In this document: positions 52,001 to 60,829 of the stretch, in pieces
Layout of the letters: each line of letters starts with the position of its first letter
How positions within the stretch are numbered: position 1 is the stretch's first letter
Assembly: GCA_030374765.1 (NCBI GenBank)
Contig: JARGXX010000071.1
Span: 682,001-746,000, forward strand
Source: Agarophyton chilense
Lineage: Eukaryota; Rhodophyta; Florideophyceae; Gracilariales; Gracilariaceae
Reading direction: 5' to 3'
Length of the DNA: 64,000 nucleotides
Translations under genes and position numbers: made by a program
Notes under the pieces: generated by a model
The model's database searches: none
Told to the model about the DNA's origin: nothing
Seen by the model: only the letters and a program-made list of their open reading frames with translations

Positions 52001-53439
52001 CTGAATCATATCGACAAAGACAACAAAGGCCGGAGTGGAAGTCTGCAGCGCTGGAAATCCATCTGGAACACGCACCACAGCGCTCCATCTGTCTGAAAAC
52101 GCAGGGAATACACCACTTCCCATTCTGATGTCCTCTGCATAAATTGCGGACAACGATTCACTTTCATCTGAGAGCCACTGTGACACAATTGCTTCGTTCG
52201 CGCCGGGTCTTAGAAGATTGCTTGTAAACGGTCTCTGTGTCAAAGTCTCGTAAAGAGCACAGAAGGCGGATTCAAAATCACCGTCTGCCCTCTTCAATGC
52301 CTTTTCAGCAGCGTAACGGGAGAGACAAAGGTAGCTACAAAGCTCATCTCGACGTTGGCTGTTAACTCTTCGTGGCCCTTCCGCACTTTCCTTAGAATAG
52401 AACTGAACGACCTCGACATCAGCCTTTGCAACAAACTTAGCAGGAAGCTCTGCTTCATCCAGATTTAAGCAAAGATAATCTAATGCATCGCCCATATTCT
52501 CAAACCTTTGGCTCGCATCTGTAGCATCAAGCTCCGCGAAACCTTGCTGCAACAGTTCTTTTCGAAGCTTTGAGATGGAACCCATCCCTTCTTTCCCTTT
52601 ACTTCCTTCGTTAGGTAAAGATAGTTCTTTCTGCTCTGAAGACTTCTGCTCGAGCAAGACATCCTCAATTAGCTGCCGAGAGGCAGAAGAAATGCTAATT
52701 GTCGCAGACTCTTTGTTCCTCTCAAAATTTGATCGTCGTTGGGCCTTTTCTTTGCGTTGCTCAGCAACCATAGCGCGTTTTTCCTGATTTTGCTGTACTT
52801 CTTCAAAAATGTCGTCCAAGGAAAGCCATACTTCTCGATATTCCGGTGCGAGCAGCCTTTCTAAGGGTTTGCCACGTTCGACCTGATGCAGTACGTTCAA
52901 TGCAGCGTATTCGTCTCCTGGTTTCTGTCCGATACCGATTATTCGTGCAAATGCTAAGCCCTTAACTGGCTTTCCATCCTTGCGACCTGGAGGAACCGTG
53001 CACCGCATGAGTTCAGAATTGCTCATTTTCGAGAAACTGTAGTATCAGGTTCAAAAGAGATAAGACTAGGAAGTTAGGTTCTATTACTTCTTTTCATAAA
53101 TTGCCTGCCTACTTAAGAGCTCGCAACGTACTATGGACGCTTACGATTGTTCTTGATGCACCACTCACGCAGCATTTGCTGAGGTGATTTACCCAACCAT
53201 CTTGACGATGGACCACCAGAACTCGAAGCGGTAGAGGAGCTCGATGGTGCAGCGTTCCGCTTTCCCTTTGCAGGGAGTTGCGCTAGTTCGTTCAATTCCT
53301 GATCTTCCCGTCGAGATTTGGCCGTCGACGAACCACGAGACTCCTCATCGCCACGGTTTCGGATCGTACCACCTGGATTTCTCGAAAGAGAGGATACGAC
53401 TGCCCCCCCAGCACCTGTTCTCCCTTTTCGTTTCCCCAT
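49007..53439 (-). CDS. DHX57/DHX29-like UBA-RWD DExH-box RNA helicase (two exons)
   Basis: Exons 53439-53132 and 53036-49007 join in frame to 1445 residues. The 95-bp intron has GTACGT...CTACAG. The join yields SPQQMLREWCIKNNRKRPYF then SKMSNSELMRC, the 'P-x-x-L-x-EWC...(K/R)P-x-Y' entry shared by DHX29/DHX57-type helicases. Without exon 1 this motif is lost. Further domains: UBA-like (~330-370, EKALKRADGDFESAFCALYE); RWD (~390-525); helicase core with GATGSGKTTQVP (~615), TQPRRIAAMSVAERVA, DEVHERSSETDF (~714), MSATLEAEKF, STNIAETSIT and QRAGRAGRV; then HA2 and OB domains. UBA plus RWD ahead of a DEVH core is the DHX57 plan. DHX29 acts on structured mRNAs at the ribosome; the DHX57 role is poorly known. 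All ATPase motifs are intact. The ATG at 53439 follows a TTG six bases earlier. Confidence 0.9.
53037..53131 (-). other. Spliceosomal intron of the helicase gene
   Basis: Donor GTACGT at 53131 and acceptor TACTACAG ending at 53037. It interrupts a Tyr codon (TA|T). Its length of 95 bp agrees with the 98-bp intron of REV3 and the 90-bp intron proposed at 39070. Confidence 0.8.
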
Positions 53440-53695
53440 CCTCAACGTTTCAGGATATAGCGGATGACGAGGATGAGATGGTGATAGAATATGAGTGAGC
53501 GACCCAAAGGAGGCTTCATGAATGAAAACTATTGTGCCAAATCAACACGATGTGGTCGACGTCAGAAAGCCATCCAATCACAAATCTATTTTTCAAAAAA
53601 TTATTAAAAAACGCATGTTTTGTGACTGTAGCCCCATATTCTATTTTCGAAGTACAAAACTATTTTTCTAATCAAGTTCTGTGTATTTCAAAGTA
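53440..53695. other. Upstream region of helicase gene
   Basis: This is a short AT-rich gap between the helicase start and the Tc1/mariner element. The helicase promoter must lie here or within the element. No further feature is seen. Confidence 0.3.
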
Positions 53696-54993
53696 CAGTG
53701 CGTTTCAAAAACATATCCCTTTACAAAAACTGCGCCAAAAAGGCATTTCACGTACTGTAGAGCACATTTCACAACAAATAAAAACCACAAAGTCAATAAC
53801 ACTGTTTCAAAAGTATATCCTTTATACAATCATTCGCTCAATTATGGCTCGTGACGCACCTCTGACACGCTCTGAACAGCTGGAAATCATGGAATTAGTA
53901 GGTCGGGGTATGATTACAGCAGATATAGCCCGAAAACTCAAGCGCAGCCCAAAAACAATCAGCAACTTCATCCAAAACCCCGCTACATACGGAACAAAGC
54001 GTCCAACCGGCCGTCCTACGGCACTATCTCCGGCCGGTAAGCGTGGAATTAAGCAAGAACTATGCCGCAACACTTCATCTTGCGGGAAAATTGTCAAAAA
54101 TCTATATTTGCCTCTATCAAGATTTACAATATGGCATGAAGTCAACCGTCAAAAATTCTTCAAGTACACAAAAATGAGGAAAACTTTTTTTAAAAGATAA
54201 TCACAAGAAAAATCGAGTTGAATGGTGTGTTAAAAAGGCTTATTGGAAAAAGGAATGGAATAATATTATCTTTTCCGACGAAAAAAAGTTTAACCTTGAT
54301 GGTCCAGATTGCTATAAAATTTATTGGCATGATCTACGAAAAAAAAAGAAGTAATTTGTGATTAAGCATTCAGGAGGTGCATCAGTAATGGTTTGGGCTG
54401 GAATCTCCACGAAAGGAGCAACTGATATGGCTTTTGTTGAAGCTACAATGAACTCTGAGAAGTATGCTGAGATTCTAGAAAACTATCTTTTACCTTTTTC
54501 ATACTTTATGCACGGAGAAGAATTCATTTTTCAGCAAGATAATGCACCTGTGCATAAGTCTAATTCTATGAAACGGTGGTTCAATAGTCTAAATATGTCG
54601 GTTATGGAATGGCCTGCGCGCTCTCCTGACCTCAACCCTATCGAAAACATTTGGGGAATGTTGGCCCGAATGGTTTATGGGCAAGGAAGGCAATTTGATA
54701 CAGTTTTTGATCTGAAAAATTGTATCAAAGATTGCTGGGAAAAGATTGACTGTAATGCTATCAATCCTTTTATAGAATCAATTCCAAAGCGTTGTATAAG
54801 TGTTATACAGGCTAGAGGAGCAAAAATAAACTACTGAACTCGTGTTAGAATAAAAAGGATGCAATAAAAGATATGATTTTGAAACAGTTTTCTTACTTGA
54901 AAATTTTTTCACACTGATTTTGTTAGTTTTACTGTAGCCAAAACGTCGATTTTTGGAAAATTTGCGCGAGGGATATGATTTTGAAACAGACTT
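53696..54993 (+). mobile_element. Tc1/mariner DNA transposon, 1.3 kb
   Basis: The ends are CAGTGCGTTTCAAAAACATA (left) and, reversed, AAGTCTGTTTCAAAATCATA (right), each flanked by TA (53694-53695 and 54994-54995), the target of this superfamily. A second, inner copy of the TGTTTCAAAA(T/G)(T/C)ATATC motif lies at ~53803 and, inverted, at ~54866, so the ends have doubled IR/DR-type repeats. Size and structure are typical of Tc1/mariner. It carries one transposase gene, now broken. It lies upstream of the helicase gene. Confidence 0.85.
53844..54837 (+). pseudogene. Tc1/mariner transposase, broken
   Basis: From the ATG at 53844 comes a paired helix-turn-helix head (LTRSEQLEIMELVGRGMITA, then DIARKLKRSPKTISNF) and the GRP-like hook TGRPTALSPAGK. 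A frameshift near 54195 moves the frame to NHKKNRVEWCVKKAYWKKEW then NNIIFSDEKKFNLDG (first catalytic Asp). An in-frame stop follows near 54350, then SVMVWAGIS, FQQDNAPVHKSN (second Asp) and EWPARSPDLNPIENIWG (last acidic residue Glu, DD34E-like spacing). With two breaks it cannot make a full protein, but the DDE triad is visible and decay is mild. Confidence 0.85.
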
Positions 54994-54995
54994 TA

Positions 54996-55450
54996 CATTC
55001 CTGAGACTGTTTTCTTCAGTAACACCAGTGAGACGCCAAATTACACAGGCGTGCTTCCAGCGCGCAGTGCATGCACGCAGTGCATGCACGTCCTGAATGC
55101 CCACCAAATAAATCACCGAAGCCCTCGCTGTGCTTCCAGAAAAGGAGAGCCAAGGCTTCTTCATTTGGCTAAGTTGTGGGCCCATCAAACCGTAGCTCAA
55201 CCCCATTGCCTTCAATATCAACACGAACTCTCCGCTACCAGCAAAGGCAAGAAAGCAAGATCAAACGAAAGTACAACAATATACTCAATCTTACAGCCTA
55301 CAACGATAAAACCCACTACACTCTCCTCCACTCCCCCTCTAGCTCTAATTTGTTTAACAAAAAAATCTTTAATTTTTCTATGCTATCTTTCAACAACTTT
55401 CAATTCTGAAAATTTTCAGTCATCATCAACTTCACACACTAAGACGCATC
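54996..55450. other. Non-coding, old element debris
   Basis: This stretch lies between the mariner element and the copia fossil and has short frames. A direct repeat GCAGTGCATGCAC occurs twice at ~55066-55090. Nothing else is recognised. Confidence 0.3.
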
Positions 55451-57449
55451 CGAATTGCTGGTTTTGAACATTCTCAAACCCCCAATTGACCCAACACAAT
55501 CAACCGTACAAATCAGGAAGATAAACAAAAGCAAATCGCTTCTTAAACTATCGCTACCCGAGTCAATCGCAATAATCTTCAGCTGCAACTTTATGAACCT
55601 TACTTTGAGACGCATCATCCGTCTTAATAAAGGACATGTCAATAGCAAGAAAAAAAAAGTCACAAAATCTTTGATGCTTAAAATTGGTCAGTTTTATGTA
55701 CGCCAGGTAGAGAAATTGACAAAGGCGTAGAAACACACGAATCAATCCGTAACAAAATGATAAATGCAAAATACACCAACACAGCGGATTTAAAAACAAC
55801 CTTAAACTACAACGCCTTCGACGCCATCTAGTTTCAAAATAATTTCTGTGGTCCTAAGCAGAAAACTTCCGTTCAAAATCTAGGCAATAGCCGTTGAATC
55901 TGACAGACAATTCTACTTCATAGCGAAATAGCACTTTTTTCAATACAATATGCTATTCGTTCAATAAACACGACCGCAACCAAGAATCTGGAACCAAAAT
56001 GCAAAACAACAACAAGAAAAAAAACTTCCTAAAGCCTGCAAGATGGAAAGAAGAATGGTGCATGTTTCCCGCATCCACAACACACACCACTAGCGAGTGT
56101 AGAGGGAAACGCCGTACAGCCGGGTTGGCCCAATAACCATTCTGTGCACAACAATTACAGGAACACATCAACTCAAAACGAGAGGAGCTTTTCGTTTGAA
56201 GGGCGTTACTGAAAGATTCTATGGATGACTCAAAGACCGCCCCAGATAATAAGTCTTACTAGTTTGACTCAGTACCATTTCCCTCTTATACCACTTCTAG
56301 AAACTAATTGCGTCCCGTTGCACATAAATTAACAAAACAAACCGCTGAGGGCCAACACCACATAATCATGCATAATGGACAGATACCAATCAAAACGAAT
56401 CCTAAGAATTTTCGCATAAGCACGGCTTTCTTTTCTTCAACAATTCGAACAAACCTATTATCTGTACACGACCTTGCCAAGACCAACGGCAAGATGGCCT
56501 TGTTTGCAAACCTTGATTTTATACACTTTAGTCGCCACCCTGGCGCAATTGTATCTGCGCGATTCACGGACGGTCTTTACGTCCTCAATAACTCCCAAGT
56601 ACACCCAACCTTATTAACTGCAAGCGCAGCCCGAACAATACCGCTTCAATCCCCGTCGAAAAACAAAAATCTCAAAGCACAAACAACCGTTGCAGCAACA
56701 TCAAAAACCAGAAGATATCCGATCCCCACAGTCACCGAACCCAGCGAACACCCCATGAACTTGGTCAGCGCAGCCTCCAAACAATCATAATGACACAGTC
56801 AGCTTTCCCCCACAACAACAGCATACCAAAACTGCCATCTAAAACTCGGCCTTTTGCACCTGCGATCAATTCCCATCATGGCCGAGCACAATCTTCTTTC
56901 CACATTGTCATTATCCCTACGCAACCCACCGCCCCTAATTACATGCAGTGACTATCATACAGCGAAGTCCCGTCCAGCACCGCATTCACGAACGCACCAC
57001 AACACACACCAAGTAAAACGCATTTACTCAGATGTATTAAGACCAGTCACACCCCTAACCCGCATGAATAACAAGAAATACGCCATTACGCACCTCAAAA
57101 CAGCGTCCAGATACCTCTTCTTACGCCTGCTATCCACAAGAAAGAAAGTCTTCCTCCCGTCATCACCACAATAGAGCACATCAAAAAAAGACAGGAAGCT
57201 ACCCCCACTTATACAAATTCGACAACGGAGGTGAATATATATCCAAAGCAGTGAACAAATTCTTCACCGACCGTGGCATCAAATTGACACCAACGACTCC
57301 ATATAGTCTATAAAAAAATTCCTTAGCCGAACGGAGAAATCAAACACTAATGAACTCAGCACGCGCAGCCCTTGTCCACACCAATCTCGACGACAGCTAC
57401 TGGGGCGCAGCCATCCTCGATGCGGCATTAAAGTACAACATCACTTACT
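55450..57449 (+). mobile_element. Ty1/copia retrotransposon fossil
   Basis: Recognisable parts in order: a pre-integrase stretch with LLSVHDLAKTNGKMALFANL (~56,460-56,600); a zinc/integrase entry with YSDVLRPVTP (~57,030); and an integrase core with KFDNGGEYISKAVNKFF (~57,220) and SLAERRNQTLMNSARAALV (~57,330). This pre-integrase/GAG-pol wording is typical of copia rather than gypsy elements. Reverse transcriptase is not seen; the stretch stops at the foldback element. The left limit is approximate. The element is broken in many places and is clearly older than element 1. Confidence 0.7.
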
Positions 57450-57489
57450 GTAACGCAATGACTGGTGGGTCAGCGTACTGGTCTCAAGC

Positions 57490-57545
57490 AGGGGTAGCGT
57501 GGTAGAGCGGGTCCTAAGGTTCGAATCCTTGACGGTAGCACTCCC
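57490..57545 (+). ncRNA. tRNA-like Pol III promoter segment, left arm
   Basis: GGGGTAGCGTGGTAGAGCGGG followed closely by GGTTCGAATCC resembles a tRNA whose anticodon arm has been lost. A and B boxes are much closer than in a normal tRNA gene, so promoter activity is uncertain. Confidence 0.45.
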
Positions 57546-58664
57546 TGAGTACTTTGTGCAATGGGCTGGCGTTTACTGCGTAGTCCTACAGGTCGGAGTT
57601 ACGGAAAAGATGGCTTGAAGACCAATTGGTGGAAGTAATGTACCAAAGAGGGTAATTGAGTATCCTAACGGTGCCTATCCTACTCTAAGGGAGAAGCGTC
57701 ACTCGAGCCAAGTAAATAGTACTGGAAAGGCGCTGAGATCTCCCTGGCACTATAGTGTTAACCTATTACAATAATCAAATCAATAATCTACATGAGTCTA
57801 CCTGAGGTCGACCCGTCCACATGTCATCTGCAAGATCCTTCAGGGCCTGGCAGATTATAGGGCTCAACCGTTATGACCGCTCCTTCACATATCTCCCTCC
57901 TTAGGATTGGGCCGTCACGGTGATGTCCAAATTGCCTCATGATTGACCCAGGGGACGCGAGCACTACGTTGCTCCGGGTACCATTTGGTGCCACGGTACG
58001 TCGCTTCGTCACCACCTGCCGGGATGCGGGGATGCGTGAGCTGACCATTGGTGCCGGAGGGCAATTTATTTGCCTAAGGATTGAAACTGTCACGCGCCGT
58101 GAGCTCTGGCCATAGGTGCATCGCCGGCGTATTCCTCGCGTCGCGTTGCCGAGACATTGGGTTCTTCCTTCGTCTCCGTTCTTCCCTTAGCGACCCTCCG
58201 CACTTCGTCCACCGTGGTTGACGCCTCTCAGTCCGTTCGGGTCATCTCCGTTACTTCGTCTTTCCCTCGTGGTACCTTTCCATTGGTTGCGCTCGATGCC
58301 GAAATCATGTGAAGGAGCGATAATAACGGTTGAGCCCGGCAAGCTGCCGGGCCCCGAAGGATGTTGCAGGTGACACGTGTACGGATCGACCTCAGGTGGA
58401 GTCATGTAGATTATTAATTTAATTTAATTAGTGTAATAGATTAACACTATAGTTCCAGGGAGATCTCAGCGCCTCGCCAGTAATATTTACTTGGCTCGAG
58501 TGACGCTTCTCCCTTAGAGTACGGTAGGCTCTGTTAGGATACTAAATAACCCCCTTTGTAATATTAGTTTCACCCTTTGGTCTTCAAGCCATCGTTTCCG
58601 TAGCTCCAACCTGTAGGACTACGCAGTAAATGCTAGCCCATTGCACCAAGTACTCTGGGAGTGC

Positions 58665-58715
58665 CGCCGTCAAGGATTCGAACCTTAGGACCCGCTTTAC
58701 CAAGCTACCCCCGGT
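58665..58715 (-). ncRNA. tRNA-like Pol III promoter segment, right arm
   Basis: The reverse-complement counterpart reads GGGGGTAGCTTGGTAAAGCG then GGTTCGAATCC on the minus strand. It keeps both boxes intact despite divergence elsewhere in the arm, which hints at functional constraint, though two copies are too few to prove it. Confidence 0.45.
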
Positions 58716-58744
58716 CGCGACTCGTGCGCTGACTTAACCCGTCA

Positions 58745-60829
58745 TTGCGTTACAAATCACCTTATAAGCCGGCCGGATACGCCGTACTTCCTTCGGACTA
58801 TGTCGCCTCCACCGGCTATTCCATCTATTTCCCGGCGGGCCAACCTCGGGCCAGCTGTATCATGACCATAAAAAACACAGCGGGGAGCTTCTCGGGATAC
58901 CAAGTAGCCTACAAGCATTTGGGGGACTGCAATGACCATACCATCGGAAAAAACCCGCGGGCAGTGCGTCATTCCGTTCTCCCGTCCTCAGTGGAAGAAT
59001 ACCAAAGGGTTTGCCATATTTATCTCGACTCCAGAAGGTTGGCCAAGATACCCGACTTTCGAAGGGGCAGCAAGAACGCGCGCAACGTCTCGTGGTATAA
59101 CCGATGGTTTCATTGTCCTGTGGATCCGCGTTCGGCGAGGCGATGTCGCACCCTCGTCCAAGCGGAAATGCCGTACGTCCGCTGCGACGAAGAAGCTGAC
59201 TACCAGTTCAGGGTGAACAAACTCTTTTTGGACCTATACACGGACTTCATCTCGCCTAATGTGCACTTTCCTCCGTCTGGTCACAACCTCTTGGCGCTTA
59301 TGTGCTTCCGGCCATCGTACGACCACTTATTCTGGATGTCCAACAGGGTCTATTGGAAGGAGATGCACGAGCCCGATGGTCGTCTCCGTCAATCCCTGGA
59401 AGTCTTCTTTTGTTGGCACCAAGTGGAGTTCCACGACATGAAGGCAAACAAACGTCTTCCGTTATATCTTTCGCTTTCCCAGGAGGATGAGAACCAATGT
59501 GCCATGTATTGGCGTGTCTCGCCGCTCCTTCTGGTTCCCACGCCGTCCGTGGTGGCATACCACTCGTCCCAACTCATGGGAGCTGACAATGACCGAAGGT
59601 CGTGGCTGTCCTGGCAGGAACTCTTCATTGAGCTCGGCGTGATGTCCGTTATGGCCTTCCTGGATACCGCGAAGTACGGAATCCGTGGTAATGTACGTTC
59701 GGAGGATTGGAGGTTGTGGTACGATGAGAACATACCCGGTCCTCGAGGTCGCGTAATACCTCTCCCGGACATCATAATCCGCTTCTTAAGGAACCTTGGC
59801 ATACAAAACATCGTCCGTGGGACCCAGTTCGACGTCGAAGAGACCGAGGCCCTTTTGGATCATGTCCTACAGGTGGAGTGGGGCAAGACAACCGGGTTTC
59901 TTTGGTATGACTGGGATACCGACTCATTCACGCCGATTCCGCTGCATCCTCAGGGCCGGGACGACGCTCGTGTCTATCCCGCCAAGCCTTTGAGGAATCA
60001 AACATCGGACATTCCGAGGCGTCATGTGCCCGACTATTATCCGAAGGCCATTTGTTTCGATCCTCTGTGCTTAGAGCCTGATGTGGAAGCCACGCAGTTG
60101 CTTCCTGCTGGTATGTCCGACGGGGAATCCTTCGGTGAAGATCTCTTTGTCCTACCCGTGGAGGGCGTTCATCCTCCGGTCGAGTCCGCTGTAGTGTTGC
60201 CGACTGCTTCTCCTCCTCCAGCTTCTCCGGGCGCTGCTCCTCCGGATGAGCTCTCGTATGAACCGCCCATCGCTCAAGTGAGTATTCCTCCTGGCGAGGT
60301 TGCTGTCGAAAGCGAAAGTCATGTAGGCGAGTCACTTGCTCAAGAGTCCACCGGGGGCGTCGGCATCGCTCCTTCTTCTCCGTTGGTACACCTTACTGCT
60401 TCGATCACGGCTGCAGCCGCGGATCTCCGTTATTTCTGCCGTACCGTTGGTATCACGGCTTCTATGGACATTGCGACAGTTCTGATTGAAGCCTGCTCCT
60501 GGGCGTGTCGCTCGGCTCGCTACGCCGCGGTTGTCCAACAGGGTCAGGACCTGAAGACCCCCATGGTCAATATCCTGCAGCAGAATGCGCAGGAGACGTC
60601 TCAGAGGGTTACTGCCGACTTGGATGCCCTATATGGTCTCAATTTGAGTGACCGGGAGGTTTCCGATGGTGACAATAGTTCCTCAGGAGAATTCCCGCCG
60701 AAGAAGCGTACTCGGCTCACTGGGGCCGGTTCGGGTAGTCCAGTTGGCTCCTCGGATGAACCTAGTCCCGGTTTCGCTCCTGCAGGTTCAAATGAGGACG
60801 ACAGAGTTACTCCTGCGCCGCCCCGGTGA
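58745..60829 (+). CDS. Antisense accessory protein of element 2
   Basis: A frame of almost 700 codons runs opposite to the minus-strand gypsy fossil, ending just past its chromodomain. The first in-frame codon used is not an ATG, so the start is unassigned. The body is aromatic- and Arg-rich (SWYNRWFHCPVDPRSARRCR; WMSNRVYWKEMHEPDGRLRQ). It carries PSVVAYHSSQLMGADNDRRS then W, and EDWRLWYDENIPGPRGRVIP. The C-terminal third is Pro/Ser/Ala-rich and acidic, with a late KKRTRL. Local features correspond in order to those of the antisense protein in element 1 (Y-x-x-S-x-LM...W, then a W/F-R-(I/L)-WY segment, then ...EW). I do not know the family. Confidence 0.65.
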   Translation: MRYKSPYKPAGYAVLPSDYVASTGYSIYFPAGQPRASCIMTIKNTAGSFSGYQVAYKHLGDCNDHTIGKNPRAVRHSVLPSSVEEYQRVCHIYLDSRRLAKIPDFRRGSKNARNVSWYNRWFHCPVDPRSARRCRTLVQAEMPYVRCDEEADYQFRVNKLFLDLYTDFISPNVHFPPSGHNLLALMCFRPSYDHLFWMSNRVYWKEMHEPDGRLRQSLEVFFCWHQVEFHDMKANKRLPLYLSLSQEDENQCAMYWRVSPLLLVPTPSVVAYHSSQLMGADNDRRSWLSWQELFIELGVMSVMAFLDTAKYGIRGNVRSEDWRLWYDENIPGPRGRVIPLPDIIIRFLRNLGIQNIVRGTQFDVEETEALLDHVLQVEWGKTTGFLWYDWDTDSFTPIPLHPQGRDDARVYPAKPLRNQTSDIPRRHVPDYYPKAICFDPLCLEPDVEATQLLPAGMSDGESFGEDLFVLPVEGVHPPVESAVVLPTASPPPASPGAAPPDELSYEPPIAQVSIPPGEVAVESESHVGESLAQESTGGVGIAPSSPLVHLTASITAAAADLRYFCRTVGITASMDIATVLIEACSWACRSARYAAVVQQGQDLKTPMVNILQQNAQETSQRVTADLDALYGLNLSDREVSDGDNSSSGEFPPKKRTRLTGAGSGSPVGSSDEPSPGFAPAGSNEDDRVTPAPPR

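Larger units (their letters stand above)
57450..58753. repeat. Foldback element: 440-bp inverted arms with tRNA-like Pol III boxes
   Basis: The left arm (57450-57890) and right arm (58307-58753) are reverse complements at roughly 85-90% identity by eye, around a ~416-bp spacer. Outer ends both begin GTAACGCAATGAC. About 40 bp in, each arm carries a tRNA-like segment: GTAGC(G/T)TGGTA(G/A)AGCGGG (A-box/D-arm-like), then AAGGTTCGAATCCTT (a perfect T-arm with B-box GGTTCGAATCC). The anticodon arm is missing, so it is a tRNA relic, not a tRNA gene. Both copies point inward. The spacer has no convincing protein. It lies between the copia fossil and the second gypsy fossil. Confidence 0.82.

Noticed and set aside
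57490-57545. Candidate tRNA gene
   Set aside because: The A and B boxes are too close and the anticodon arm is missing, so it is a tRNA relic, not a functional tRNA; a mirrored copy occurs in the right arm.
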